NCBI GenBank assembly: GCA_031262405.1 | Contig: JAISHS010000032.1 | Coordinates: 1-40,414 of the forward strand | Source: Oscillospiraceae bacterium | GTDB taxonomy: Bacteria; Bacillota; Clostridia; Oscillospirales; Oscillospiraceae | Reading direction: 5' to 3' | DNA length: 40,414 nucleotides | Part shown: one piece after another, positions 8,600 to 17,781 of the stretch | Numbering within the stretch: position 1 is the stretch's first letter | Layout of the letters: each line of letters opens with the position of its first letter | Made by a program: the position numbers and the translations under genes | The notes under the pieces: model-generated | Databases searched by the model: none | What the model was told of the DNA's origin: nothing | Seen by the model: the letters and a program-made list of their open reading frames with translations, nothing else

Positions 8600-8698
8600 G
8601 TCATTCCGGGCGGCGCAGCCGCCGTCATTCCGGGCTTGACCCGGAATCCCCCACGGCTACGCACTATCCGGGGGATTGCGGGTCAAGCCCGCAATGAC
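8600..8698. repeat. REP-like palindromes, two in inverted orientation
   Basis: Two 29-nt copies of a palindromic element (core GGGCTTGACCC, flanked by GTCATT and AATCCCCC) lie in opposite orientation at 8624-8652 and 8670-8698, so the pair can also form one long stem. They differ only at two positions that pair with each other (C-G in one, G-C in the other). A partial third copy is at 8600-8611, followed by a GGCGGC-GCA-GCCGCC hairpin. A short tail sequence, CCGGAATCCCCCACGGCT, is repeated at 8571 and 8641. No U-run follows the hairpins. Confidence 0.85.
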
Positions 8699-8706
8699 GC
8701 AATCTT

Positions 8707-8765
8707 GTCGCGCTTTGCGCGACTCCACTAATTCTCAATTCTGCATTCTCAATTCTCAATTTGAT
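8707..8765. repeat. hairpin plus heptamer array H3
   Basis: A GTCGCGC-TTT-GCGCGAC hairpin (8707-8723), then TCCAC, then 7-bp units from 8731 (ATTCTCA, ATTCTGC, ATTCTCA, ATTCTCA, then a decayed unit). It has the same order as H2 but a different unit sequence. It lies between the COG2509 gene and the dipeptidase gene, directly after the REP-like pair. Confidence 0.85.
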
Positions 8766-8803
8766 ATCCTCAAATCTAAACTAATACCACCAAGAGGCAT
8801 TCT

Positions 8804-9778
8804 ATGACACTACCCCTCTTCGACGCGCACTGCGACACCATAACCGCCCTCGCGCCGGGCGAAACGCTTATGCACAACTCAAAGCACCTATCTCTCTCGC
8901 GCGCGGCAAAATACCGCCCCTACGCTCAGGTCTTCGCCATATTCTCCCGCCCCTGGCAGGAGGGCTTCGACCCCGCGTCAATTGACTACACCCGCGACTT
9001 CCCCCAAGACGTCCTGATCGCCGAGGGCGAAAAATATCTGACAAAGCTGCTGGCGGAATTCGACCGCGAGCGCGAAGTGCTCTCCCTCTGCCGAAGTGCC
9101 TCTGACGCGCAAAACGCCGCGCTTGACGGCAAAGCCGCCGGCTTTATCGCCGTGGAGGGCGCGGAGCTGCTCGGCTGCGACCTAACGCGTCTGCAAGACG
9201 CCTACAACGCCGGTGTGCGCCTCATAAACCTCTGTTGGAACTTCGATAACGCCCTCTGCGGCAGCGCGGCGGCCTCCGGCGGCGGCCTCACCCCTCTCGG
9301 CCGCGGCTATGTCCGGCGTATGCAAGAGCTTGGCGTCGCCGTCGACCTCTCCCACGCCTCCGAGCGCACCTTCTGGGACGTTCTCGAAATCTCGACCCGC
9401 CCCGTCCTCGCCGGCCACTCCAACTCAAAGGCGCTCTGCAACCACAGCCGCAACCTCACAGACGCACAGTTTCGCGCGCTCGTTTCAACCGGCGGCGTCG
9501 CGGGCATAAACCTCTGCCCCGCGTTTTTAAATGACAGCGGCGCGGCGACAATTGACGATATCGTCCGCCACATCGAGCATTTTCTGGAGCTGGGCGGCGA
9601 GAGAACCCTCTGCCTCGGAGCCGACTGGGACGGCGTCGACTCCCTCCCCGCCGGTATTTCCGGCGTCGAGGACGCGGAAAAAATCTACACCGCCCTGCTC
9701 ACTCGCGGCGTCGCCGAGAGCACAATCCGTGATATTTTCTACAACAATCTAATGAATTTCCTGGAGAAATCGCTGTGA
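8804..9778 (+). CDS. membrane dipeptidase family (peptidase M19)
   Basis: A 324-residue zinc metallopeptidase of the renal dipeptidase family (amidohydrolase-like TIM barrel), hydrolysing dipeptides. The metal-binding HxD is at 9-11 (FDAHCD). A VEGAE bridging-glutamate motif lies near residues 112-116. DLSHAS and AGHSNS supply the later His ligands, and GADWDG lies near the C-terminus. There is no signal peptide, so it is probably cytoplasmic like other Clostridia members. AGAGG precedes the start. Its TGA overlaps the GTG start of the next gene (GTGA), indicating translational coupling. Confidence 0.9.
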   Translation: MTLPLFDAHCDTITALAPGETLMHNSKHLSLSRAAKYRPYAQVFAIFSRPWQEGFDPASIDYTRDFPQDVLIAEGEKYLTKLLAEFDREREVLSLCRSASDAQNAALDGKAAGFIAVEGAELLGCDLTRLQDAYNAGVRLINLCWNFDNALCGSAAASGGGLTPLGRGYVRRMQELGVAVDLSHASERTFWDVLEISTRPVLAGHSNSKALCNHSRNLTDAQFRALVSTGGVAGINLCPAFLNDSGAATIDDIVRHIEHFLELGGERTLCLGADWDGVDSLPAGISGVEDAEKIYTALLTRGVAESTIRDIFYNNLMNFLEKSL

Positions 9779-10116
9779 ACATTCAAATCTTCGGAAAAAA
9801 CAAATGCTTCGACACCAAAAAAGCCGAACGCTGGTTCAAGGAGCGCAAAATCAAGTTCCAGCTCATTGACCTGCCGCGCTTTGGGCTCAGCCCGCGCGAA
9901 CTGGACAGCGTGCGCGCCGCCGTCGGACTCGAGGCGCTGATCGACGAAAAAGCCCCCGGCTCGGAGCTACTGCGCTACCTCGCCTACGACTCGGACAAGC
10001 TCCAAAAGCTACTCGAGCAACCGGAGCTAATCCGAACCCCAATCGTCCGCGACGGCAAGAAAGCCACCGTCGGTTACTGCCCCGACGTCTGGCAACGCTG
10101 GGCGAACGAGGGCTAG
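9775..10116 (+). CDS. ArsC/Spx-family thioredoxin-fold protein
   Basis: A 113-residue small protein of the ArsC/Spx/YffB fold. It starts with a beta-strand and then a Cys at residue 11 (NKCFDTKKA). The family LIRTPIVRDG segment at 85-94 includes Arg87 at the position equivalent to the substrate-contacting Arg of arsenate reductases. There is one Cys at the active position and no CxxC, so it is not a classical Spx redox switch; a second Cys (102) lies near the C-terminus. No ars genes are nearby, so arsenate reduction is not supported. The GTG start overlaps the dipeptidase stop. Function is unknown beyond the fold. Confidence 0.8.
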   Translation: MNIQIFGKNKCFDTKKAERWFKERKIKFQLIDLPRFGLSPRELDSVRAAVGLEALIDEKAPGSELLRYLAYDSDKLQKLLEQPELIRTPIVRDGKKATVGYCPDVWQRWANEG

Positions 10117-10144
10117 CGGCAAAGCCTTCGGTTTGCTGCTAGCC
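10111..10144. repeat. hairpin overlapping the stop codon of the ArsC-like gene
   Basis: A 13-bp stem (10111-10123 with 10132-10144, one G-U pair) begins inside the last codons of the ArsC-like gene and contains its TAG. No T-run follows on either strand, so it is a weak terminator candidate at best. It abuts heptamer array H4. Confidence 0.6.
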
Positions 10145-10146
10145 AA

Positions 10147-10198
10147 TGAACATTGAACGGTGAACAATGAACAGTTGTTGAGTCGCGCGGAGCGCGAC
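10147..10198. repeat. heptamer array H4 plus hairpin (inverted orientation)
   Basis: Four 7-bp units (TGAACAT, TGAACGG, TGAACAA, TGAACAG; 10147-10174) are followed by TTGTTGA and a GTCGCGC-GGA-GCGCGAC hairpin (10182-10198). Read on the minus strand, the order is hairpin then heptamers, as in H2 and H3. It lies directly upstream of addB. Confidence 0.85.
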
Positions 10199-10228
10199 AA
10201 TATTTCAAACCCCAAGGGAGGTGAGACC

Positions 10229-13200
10229 TTGCTCCGACTCATACTCGGCGACGCCGGAAGCGGCAAAACCGCCGCCTGCGCTCGAGAAATCGCCGAAAAA
10301 ATCTCGCGCGGCGAGCGCGACATATATATGCTCGTGCCCGAGCAGTACAGCCACGAGGCCGAGCGCACTCTCGCCTCCGCCTGCGGAGACTCCCTCTCCC
10401 TCGGCGCGGAGGTCACGAGCTTCACGACCCTCGCCCGCCTCATGGCACAGGAGACGGGAGGCCTCCCCGCAACCTATCTCGACGGCGGCGGAAAGCTGCT
10501 AGCCCTCTCCCTCGCACTGCGAAAAATCGCCCCGCGCCTGACCGTTTTCGCCCTCGCGGCGAAAAACGCCCGCCTCACAAAGCAGCTTCTCCAAACGCTC
10601 GACGAGCTCAAAAGCGCCGGAGTCACGCCGGAGTCCCTCGAAATCGCCGCACAAAGCGCCCCGCGCGCGCAGGCTCAAAGGCTCACGGAGCTGTCCCTGT
10701 GCCTTGAGGCTAACGCCGCCGTCAAAACTGCCGGCCAGCTCCCGCCGGAGGACGCCCTAACGCGCCTTGCCGAGCTGCTTCCCCGAACGAGTGCCGGGCA
10801 GCGCGGGCAGTTTTACGTCGACGGCTTCACGGACTTTACCCAGCCCGAAACCGCCGTCCTCGAAGCCCTCCTGAGAGCCGGGCGCGGCGTGACCGTCTGC
10901 CTGACCTGCGACAGCCTGACCTCCGCTGCCGAGCACTTCGCCCCCTCCCGCCGCGCGGCAAACGGCCTTGCTCGCTTCGCTCGAAAAAACGGCATCGCCG
11001 CCGAAACCGTTTTCTCCGAGTCGGACGGAGTGAAAAACCCCGTTCTGAGCTTCTATAACCGCCATCTCTTCGAATACACCACCGAAACCGTCTCGGACGA
11101 ACACGCCGCCGTCACCCTCCTTCGCGCCCCCGACGTCCGCGCGGAATGCGAAAACGCCGCCGCGCTCTGCCTTCAAAAAATGCGCGAGACCGGCTGCCGC
11201 TGGCGCGAAATCGCCATCGCCGCGCGCGGCTTTGAGGCTTACGCCGCCCCGCTGGAAGACGCCTTTCGCCTCTTCGGCGTGCCGCTCTTCACGGCGCGCC
11301 GCGGCGACATTCTGCAAAAGCCCCTCCCCGCTGCGCTCAGCGATGTATTCCGCATAATTCACGGCGGCTGGGACTCGGGCGAGACCCTCGCCTACCTGAG
11401 CTCCGGGCTGAGCGGACTGTCCGAGCAAGCCTCCGACGAGCTAGCCGCCTACGTCTCGCTCTGGAGCCTTCGCGGTGCTAACACCTGGCAAAAGGCCGCC
11501 GACTGGCGCGGCTCTCCCTCCGGCTACGGCAGGCAAAACCCCGGCGATAAGGAAAAACTCGCGCGCATAAACCTCGCCCGCAGGCAGCTTTCCGCGCCGC
11601 TCACGCGCCTGCACAAGTGCGGCGCCGAGGCTCAAACCGCCGAGGCTCAGGCGCAGGCGCTTTGCGGCTTCATGGAAGAAATCGGCCTTGCCGAAACGCT
11701 CTCGCGTCAGGCCGAGGCTCTGGACGAGCGCGGCTTCACTCAGACGGCGGACGAATTTAGCCAGCTCTGGAGCCTCATCTGCCGCGCCATAGAGCAGTTT
11801 TCCGCGATGCTGGGGGCAACGCCCATGACGCAGGACGACTTTGCCGAGCTTTTCCGCACGATGCTGGGCAGCTACTCCGTCGCCTCCATACCTCTGGGCT
11901 TCGACTGCGTAACCGCCGGCGAAATTGACCGTATGCGCCGCCGGAACATCCGCCACCTCATCGTTCTCGGCGCGTCTGACGACCGTTTCCCCGCCGTCCG
12001 AGAGAGCTTCGGGCTGCTGACGGAGGAGGACCGCTCGGCCCTCGCCGCCTTAGGCTTCGAGAAGCTCGAGAGCGAGCTTGCGCTCCCGCGCGAGCTGTCG
12101 CTGATCTATAACTGCGTGAGTCTGCCCTCCGAGAGCCTTACGCTCTCCTACTGCGCCTCCGACTCCGACGGTTCAACCACGCGTCCGAGCTTTTTAATCA
12201 CGCGCGCTTCACTGCTCACAGGGGCGGAAATTCGCGATATCTCGCCGGAGGTCTCCCGCCTTGCCTCACGCGGCAGCGCCTTTCTGCTTGCCTGCCGTGG
12301 GGAGAGCGCGGGCGCGGCAGAGCGTCTTGCGCAGGATTATTTCGCCGCCTCCCCGCGTGAGAGCGCGAAGCTTATGGCTCTTTCCCGCCGCGCGGATTTC
12401 ACTCGCGGCAGCCTCTCAAAGCCGTGCGCGAGGCAGCTTTACGGAAGAGAGCTTCGGGTCTCCCCCTCCCGCGCAGACAGCTTCTTCTCCTGCCGCTACA
12501 GCTACTTTCTGCGCTACGGTCTGCGCCTGAGCGAGGGCGAAAGAGCCTCCTTCGACGCGCCGGAGCTGGGCAGCTTCATGCACTATGTGCTGGAAAAATG
12601 CGCGGCGGAAATCCTGCGCAGCGGCGGCTTTGCCGAGGCCTCGCCCGAGCAGATAAGCGCCCTTGCCGACCGCTACGCGGACGAATACGCGGCCTTACGG
12701 CTGGGCGGTCTCGAGGATAAGTCCGAGCGATTCAAATATCTCTTCGGAAGGCTTCGCCCGTCTGTGCGCCGCGTGGCGGCGGATATGGCGCGGGAGCTTA
12801 AGCGCTCAAGCTTCGTGCCCCTGCGCTTTGAAATGGCGTTCGGTACCCCCGACGGCGCGCCTATACCGCCCCTGACGGACGGCGAGACAAAGCTGCGCCT
12901 GACCGGCGTCGCTGACCGCGTGGACGGCTGCCTAATGGGAGAAAAGCTACTCCTGCGCGTCGTCGACTACAAGACCGGCAAAAAGAGCTTCTCCCTCTCG
13001 GACGTCTGGTATGGTCTGGGAATGCAAATGCTGCTCTATCTCTTCGCGCTCGAGCGTTCGGGCAAGGAGCTTTTCGGGCGCGAAATTATCCCCGCGGGCG
13101 TGCTCTATGTCCCCGCGCGTGACGCTACAATCGTCTCCAAGATCTACCTCACGGACGAGGCTCTGGAAAAGGAAAAGGCAAAAATCGCAGTTCGCTCCGG

Positions 13201-13561
13201 GCTGATTCTCAAGGACCCCGCCGTCTTCGAGGCGATGGAGCGCGGCGAGAGCCCCCAATATCTCCCGCTCAAGTATGACAAAAGCGGGCAGCTTACTTCC
13301 TCCTCTCCCGTGGCAAGCCGCGAGCAGCTGAGTGCCTTGCGAGGCCATGTCGAGGCGCGGCTGCTGGAATTTGCCAAAGCCTGCTCCGGCGGCTCAATCG
13401 AGGCCGCGCCGTATTACAGGGGTGAGAACGACAAGGCCTGCCTCTACTGCCCCTACACGGCAATCTGCCGCTTCGATGAGACTCGCGACAGCGTTCGCCG
13501 CCTCATGAAAATAAAACCCGAGGAGTTTTGGGAGAGACTGGGGGGTGAGAGCCATGAGTGA
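10229..13561 (+). CDS. addB: ATP-dependent helicase/nuclease subunit AddB
   Basis: A 1110-residue subunit of AddAB, which resects double-strand breaks and loads RecA after meeting a Chi-like site. The N-terminal Walker A GDAGSGKT is at 7-14. The C-terminal PD-(D/E)xK nuclease carries VVDYKTGKK near residue 911. The 4Fe-4S cluster ligands are visible as Cys755 and the group Cys1071-x2-Cys1074-x5-Cys1080. The start is decided by GGGAGGTG 5 nt before TTG 10229. An upstream in-frame GTG at 10160 would run through repeat array H4 and add residues not seen in the family. addB overlaps addA by 8 nt. Confidence 0.95.
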   Translation: MLRLILGDAGSGKTAACAREIAEKISRGERDIYMLVPEQYSHEAERTLASACGDSLSLGAEVTSFTTLARLMAQETGGLPATYLDGGGKLLALSLALRKIAPRLTVFALAAKNARLTKQLLQTLDELKSAGVTPESLEIAAQSAPRAQAQRLTELSLCLEANAAVKTAGQLPPEDALTRLAELLPRTSAGQRGQFYVDGFTDFTQPETAVLEALLRAGRGVTVCLTCDSLTSAAEHFAPSRRAANGLARFARKNGIAAETVFSESDGVKNPVLSFYNRHLFEYTTETVSDEHAAVTLLRAPDVRAECENAAALCLQKMRETGCRWREIAIAARGFEAYAAPLEDAFRLFGVPLFTARRGDILQKPLPAALSDVFRIIHGGWDSGETLAYLSSGLSGLSEQASDELAAYVSLWSLRGANTWQKAADWRGSPSGYGRQNPGDKEKLARINLARRQLSAPLTRLHKCGAEAQTAEAQAQALCGFMEEIGLAETLSRQAEALDERGFTQTADEFSQLWSLICRAIEQFSAMLGATPMTQDDFAELFRTMLGSYSVASIPLGFDCVTAGEIDRMRRRNIRHLIVLGASDDRFPAVRESFGLLTEEDRSALAALGFEKLESELALPRELSLIYNCVSLPSESLTLSYCASDSDGSTTRPSFLITRASLLTGAEIRDISPEVSRLASRGSAFLLACRGESAGAAERLAQDYFAASPRESAKLMALSRRADFTRGSLSKPCARQLYGRELRVSPSRADSFFSCRYSYFLRYGLRLSEGERASFDAPELGSFMHYVLEKCAAEILRSGGFAEASPEQISALADRYADEYAALRLGGLEDKSERFKYLFGRLRPSVRRVAADMARELKRSSFVPLRFEMAFGTPDGAPIPPLTDGETKLRLTGVADRVDGCLMGEKLLLRVVDYKTGKKSFSLSDVWYGLGMQMLLYLFALERSGKELFGREIIPAGVLYVPARDATIVSKIYLTDEALEKEKAKIAVRSGLILKDPAVFEAMERGESPQYLPLKYDKSGQLTSSSPVASREQLSALRGHVEARLLEFAKACSGGSIEAAPYYRGENDKACLYCPYTAICRFDETRDSVRRLMKIKPEEFWERLGGESHE

Positions 13562-16500
13562 GCTTTTGCTGACCGACGAGCAGGCTCTGGCTGTCAAACG
13601 CCGAAGCGGCCTACTCGTCTCCGCCGCCGCCGGAAGCGGAAAGACCCGCGTTCTGGTCTCGCGGCTGCTGGACTATATTAAGGACGAGGCCTCCCCCTGC
13701 CATGTAGACGATTTTCTGATCATCACCTATACCCGCGCCGCAGCCGCCCAGCTTCGCGCGAAGATTTTAGACGAGCTGACTCACGCCGCGAACGAGGCCC
13801 CCTCCGATAAATATCTTCGCCGAGAGCTCAGCCGCTGTTACCGGGCGCAGATAGGCACAATTCACAGCTTCTGTGCGACGCTTCTAAGGGAAAACTCCGC
13901 CGCACTGAATCTCTCGCCCGACTTTTCCATCGGCGACGAGGAAAAGTGCCGCGCTCTGATGGCAAAGGCGCTTGAAAAGTCGCTCGACTCCGCCTACGAG
14001 AAAATAGGCGAGGATTCAGGCTTTGCCTGCCTCGCCTCAACCGTCGGCGCGGGGCGCGACGATTCGCGGCTGGAGGCGGCTGTCTTGTCCCTGCACTCGA
14101 AGCTCCAGAGCCACCCCTACCCCGAGCTCTGGGCGCGGGAGTGCGCCGAGGCAATGGCGGTGCAGGGCGTGTCCGATCTCTCGCAGACGCGCTGGGGCGC
14201 GCTCTTAATGCAAAACGCGCGGGAAACGGCGCAGTTTTGGCAAAAAAGGCTCGAGGGTGTCTGGCTGGAGTTGTGTCAAGACCCCGAGGAAAACGCCCCC
14301 CTCATCTCCGCCTACGGCGAGAGCCTCACCGTCACCCTACAGAGCTTAGAGAACTTTCTCATCGCGGCGCGCTCGAGCTGGGATAGGGCATACGCTGCCC
14401 TGCCTATTGCCTTTCCGCGCCTCGGCAGCCTTCGTAAATACGAATTTGAAGATAGAAAGCTGCGCTTCACCTCCGCTCGTAACGCCGCGAAAAAGGTTCT
14501 CGCGGCTCTGGGTGACACCTTCGACGCGCCGAGTGAGCTGCTGCTTGCCGATCTTGCGAAAACCGCACCGGCAGCGTTGCGCCTGCTCGAGCTGACGCTC
14601 GACTTCGAGCGGCGCTACTGCGATGAAAAGCGCAAGAGTAACCTCCTAGACTTCTCGGATTTAGAGCACCTCGCCCTGAAGCTGCTCCACGACCCGATAT
14701 CGGACGCGCCGACTCAGTTGGCGCGCCGCCTGAGTGAGCGCTACCGCGAAATTATGATAGACGAATATCAGGACGTGAACGCCGTTCAGGAGCTTATCGC
14801 CCAATGCATCTCAAAGAACGGTGAAAACGTCTTCATGGTCGGCGACGTGAAGCAGTCAATCTACCGCTTCCGCCTGGCAGACCCCGGAATCTTCCTGAAA
14901 AAGCTCGAGAGCTTCCCCAAGGCGGAGCACGCCGCGCCAAACGAGCGCGCAACGGTGCTGCTCTCGCGCAACTTCCGCTCCGACAGCCGAATACTGGACG
15001 CCTGCAACGCCGTCTTCTCCGCACTCATGAGCGAGAGTCTGGGCGAGGTGGACTATTCCGGCTCCCACGCCCTAAGAGCCCCAGAGGACGCCCCCGAACC
15101 GCGCGGGGAGACCCTCTTCACCATAATCGGCGCGGGCGGCAAAGACGACGATGAGGATAAGCCCGAAAAGCACGAGTATGAAGCCGCCTTCACCGCCCGC
15201 CGAATTAAGGCTATGGTCGAGCGCGGCGAAACCATTTCGGAAAACGGCCAAATCCGCCCCCTGCGCTACGGCGACTTTGCGATTTTGCTCTTCACCCCCA
15301 ACACCGTCGGCGGGTTTTATAAGCAGGCGCTGCTGAGCGAGGGCGTCCCCGTCGCCTCGGCCGCCTCCGACGGCTTCTTCAAGGCGCCGGAAATCGTCGT
15401 CACAACCTCGCTGCTTTCCGCAATCAACGAGCCTTGGCTCGATGTGCCCCTCGCGGCGGCTCTCAGCTCCCGAGTCTTCGGCTTCACCCCGGACGATCTG
15501 GCAATCCTGCGCCTTGCCGCTTCCGACTGCCCGCTCTTCGACGCGCTCATCGCCGCCGCCGAGACAAGCGAAAAGTGCCGCGCCACTCTGGAGACTCTTC
15601 GGGAATTGCGAACTCTCTCGCGCCTTCTGAGCGTGAGGGAGCTGCTGGGCTATATCTACGAAAAGCTCTCCCTGCCCGCGCTCTGGAGCACGGGGGCGCA
15701 CTCCGACAAGGCTGCGGCAAATCTCGCGCAGCTTTTAAGTCTCGCCGCCGACTTTGAGAGCGAGCTCTGGCGCGGCCTGTCGGACTTTCTCCTCCGGCTG
15801 GAGCTTATGCGCTCGCGCGGCGCGCAGCCGCTCTCTCCCGCCGAGTCCCGCGACGCCGTCACAATAATGAGCGTCCACAAGTCAAAGGGGCTGGAATTCC
15901 CCGTCGTCTTCCTCTGCGACATGGCGCACGGCTGGAACAAAACGCAGCTTTCTTCCCCCGTCCTCGTCCACTCCCAGCTTGGTCTGGGACTCAAGCTTAC
16001 GGACCTCGAGCGCGGCGCGGAATACCCGACGGCGGCGTTCAAGGCGGTTCGGGACACGCTGTTTTCAGAGCAGCTCTCCGAGCAGCTTCGCGTGCTCTAT
16101 GTCGCGATGACCCGCGCGAGAGAAAAGCTCTTTATAAGCTGCTGCGTCCCCGACGCGCCGGGCTTTGTCGCAAAGGTCTCGGAAAGCTTCTCCCCCCCCT
16201 GTCCGGAGCTTTTGCGCCGCGCGCCCAATCCGGCGGTCTGGCTGGCCTGTGCCGCCCTCGCGGACAAGACCGCCGCCCTGCCTCTCGAAATCGCCGAGGG
16301 AGCTTCGCTTTTGCACGAAGCTCCCGAACAACTCCCCGCGCCGTCCGACCCGCAAACCGAAACCTCCGTCGCCTCAATTACCGCCGAGGCGCTCCGCGCC
16401 GCGCTCGAAAAAAGCTACCCCTATGAATACGCCGAAAACCTCCCCTCAAAGATCACCGCAACCGCGCTCACGCGCTATGACGAGGCTTTTTCCGATGCCG

Positions 16501-17183
16501 CCCCCCTCATAAGCCCCCCCAAACGCTCCTTTGACCCTCCAAGCCTCGCCCAGTCCCCCCTCATGCGCTCCTTTGACTCTCCAGCACCCATCCAGTCCCC
16601 CCTTACACCCCCTATAAAGCGCTCTTTTGACCCTCTGGAGCCCCCCCACTCTCCCCGCAAAATCACCGCTGCCGAGCGCGGCACGGCGACCCACGCGGTC
16701 ATGCAGCGCATCGATTTTTCAAAGGTCGGCTCCCTTTCCGAAATAAAAGACGAAATCGCGCGCCTTTCTGCAGCGGGATTTTTAGACGAATTATCCGCTA
16801 ATTCCGTCGATTCCGATACTATTTTCCGCTTTTTCTCCTCCCCGCTTGGTCAGCGCGTACTCGCGGCGGATAAGCTCTGGCGGGAGTTTCGCTTCTCCCT
16901 GCTCGTCCCCGCCATCGAGCTTCTTCCAAATTCTGGAGCAAAGGACGAAAAAATCCTTTTGCAGGGAATAATCGACTGTTGCGTTCAAGAATCGGGAGTT
17001 TTAACCATTATTGATTACAAAACCGACCATGTCACGCCCGAAACTCTCGCCGAAAAATCCGCGCATTACGCCCCCCAGCTCCAAACCTATATGCGCGCAA
17101 TGGCAAAAATTACCGGAAAACCCGTCGCCTCCGGCGTTCTGGTCTTCCTGCGCTCCGGCCTCGAAGCGCACTTCCCCCCGTAA
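13554..17183 (+). CDS. addA: ATP-dependent helicase/nuclease subunit AddA
   Basis: A 1209-residue UvrD-like helicase plus nuclease, partner of AddB. Walker A AAAGSGKT is at 24-31, motif Ia TYTRAAAAQL follows, motif II IDEYQDV lies near 400, the MSVHKSKGLEFP motif near 772, motif VI LYVAMTRAREKL near 850, and the nuclease IDYKTDHV near 1152. ATG 13554 follows GGGGGTG by 6 nt and lies inside the end of addB. Residues about 983-1036, between the helicase and nuclease parts, are a Pro/Ser-rich insert with three copies of RSFD(P/S), encoded by C-rich repeats. An eight-C run occurs at 16192-16199. The insert is in frame, so the gene appears intact. Confidence 0.95.
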   Translation: MSELLLTDEQALAVKRRSGLLVSAAAGSGKTRVLVSRLLDYIKDEASPCHVDDFLIITYTRAAAAQLRAKILDELTHAANEAPSDKYLRRELSRCYRAQIGTIHSFCATLLRENSAALNLSPDFSIGDEEKCRALMAKALEKSLDSAYEKIGEDSGFACLASTVGAGRDDSRLEAAVLSLHSKLQSHPYPELWARECAEAMAVQGVSDLSQTRWGALLMQNARETAQFWQKRLEGVWLELCQDPEENAPLISAYGESLTVTLQSLENFLIAARSSWDRAYAALPIAFPRLGSLRKYEFEDRKLRFTSARNAAKKVLAALGDTFDAPSELLLADLAKTAPAALRLLELTLDFERRYCDEKRKSNLLDFSDLEHLALKLLHDPISDAPTQLARRLSERYREIMIDEYQDVNAVQELIAQCISKNGENVFMVGDVKQSIYRFRLADPGIFLKKLESFPKAEHAAPNERATVLLSRNFRSDSRILDACNAVFSALMSESLGEVDYSGSHALRAPEDAPEPRGETLFTIIGAGGKDDDEDKPEKHEYEAAFTARRIKAMVERGETISENGQIRPLRYGDFAILLFTPNTVGGFYKQALLSEGVPVASAASDGFFKAPEIVVTTSLLSAINEPWLDVPLAAALSSRVFGFTPDDLAILRLAASDCPLFDALIAAAETSEKCRATLETLRELRTLSRLLSVRELLGYIYEKLSLPALWSTGAHSDKAAANLAQLLSLAADFESELWRGLSDFLLRLELMRSRGAQPLSPAESRDAVTIMSVHKSKGLEFPVVFLCDMAHGWNKTQLSSPVLVHSQLGLGLKLTDLERGAEYPTAAFKAVRDTLFSEQLSEQLRVLYVAMTRAREKLFISCCVPDAPGFVAKVSESFSPPCPELLRRAPNPAVWLACAALADKTAALPLEIAEGASLLHEAPEQLPAPSDPQTETSVASITAEALRAALEKSYPYEYAENLPSKITATALTRYDEAFSDAAPLISPPKRSFDPPSLAQSPLMRSFDSPAPIQSPLTPPIKRSFDPLEPPHSPRKITAAERGTATHAVMQRIDFSKVGSLSEIKDEIARLSAAGFLDELSANSVDSDTIFRFFSSPLGQRVLAADKLWREFRFSLLVPAIELLPNSGAKDEKILLQGIIDCCVQESGVLTIIDYKTDHVTPETLAEKSAHYAPQLQTYMRAMAKITGKPVASGVLVFLRSGLEAHFPP
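16501..16660 (+). repeat. in-frame C-rich repeat inside addA
   Basis: Three copies of a segment beginning CGCTCyTTTGACyCTC start at 16524, 16566 and 16620 (spacing 42 and 54 nt, both multiples of three). C runs of six or seven lie between them, for example at 16514-16520 and 16641-16647. They encode the linker between the AddA helicase and nuclease domains. Confidence 0.8.
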
Positions 17184-17192
17184 TCTCATTCT

Positions 17193-17260
17193 CGTCCTTC
17201 GTCCTTCATCTCCCCCGTCTGTCCTCTGTCCTCTCGCCTGCGTCCTCTGTGTTGCGCGAC
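17193..17260. repeat. heptamer array H5 with half-hairpin
   Basis: Eight 7-bp units (17193-17248; CGTCCTT twice, CATCTCC, CCCGTCT, GTCCTCT twice, CGCCTGC, GTCCTCT) begin nine bases after the addA stop codon. They are followed by GTGTT and a single GCGCGAC (17254-17260), which matches one arm of the hairpin found at H3 and H4. Confidence 0.75.
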
Positions 17261-17270
17261 ATGATAAAGA

Positions 17271-17295
17271 AAAGAGCCGCGCAGCGCGGCTCTTT
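17271..17295. terminator. bidirectional terminator between addA and the lipoprotein gene
   Basis: A perfect 10-bp stem AAAGAGCCGC/GCGGCTCTTT with a 5-nt loop, A-rich on one side and T-rich on the other, lies between convergent genes. It can end transcription from both sides. Confidence 0.85.
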
Positions 17296-17327
17296 CTAAA
17301 GTCATATAGATTGAAATCTGATTCCTA

Positions 17328-17744
17328 TTACACGTTTGGATAGTATGTAATAGTGGTTTCTTCGTTGTTGATATCGGGATCTAAGATAACTGTAACAATC
17401 TTGTCGGGAACTGTAGTTAATCCTTCAAAAGTATTGATTAATATCAATGTTGCACCGGAAGTTGACATATCAATATCAATATCCATTGTAATATTAGAAA
17501 AATTATACTCTTTATTGCCAACAAAAGCTGACATTTTTTTAATACTTGACGAAGTAAATGATGAATCAACTTTGTAGTTTTTATATGTCATAGTTACCAC
17601 ATCTTCCATGATGGAAATATCAGTAAAATATTCACCGAATTCTGCATTTGCAGCTTCTTTTTCTTCTTTTGAAACGCACCCCGTCAAACAAAACCCGATA
17701 ACCAAGACCAAAATTAGTGCCAAAACTGATTTTAGATTTTTCAT
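17328..17744 (-). CDS. small predicted lipoprotein, function unknown
   Basis: A 138-residue protein with a lipoprotein signal peptide: a hydrophobic core (8-20) and lipobox LTGC with Cys23 as the anchor. The mature part is a short, probably beta-rich domain ending in TVILDPDINNEETTITYYP. I do not recognise a family. AAGGAGG lies 8 nt before the ATG. Base composition is clearly more AT-rich than the addAB genes next to it. The upstream membrane-protein gene lies 37 nt away on the same strand, so the two probably form one transcript. Confidence 0.75.
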   Translation of the reverse strand: MKNLKSVLALILVLVIGFCLTGCVSKEEKEAANAEFGEYFTDISIMEDVVTMTYKNYKVDSSFTSSSIKKMSAFVGNKEYNFSNITMDIDIDMSTSGATLILINTFEGLTTVPDKIVTVILDPDINNEETTITYYPNV

Positions 17745-17781
17745 AAACCTTTCCTCCTTGAATATTATTCCAAGATCAATA

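Noticed and set aside
9775..10116. Arsenate reductase or Spx regulator as a named function
   Set aside because: There is one active-site Cys only, no CxxC and no ars or stress genes nearby; only the fold is supported.
7131..16694. Many long alternative frames in the pta to addA region
   Set aside because: They are shadows caused by high GC at third positions; the frames with family motifs explain the region fully.
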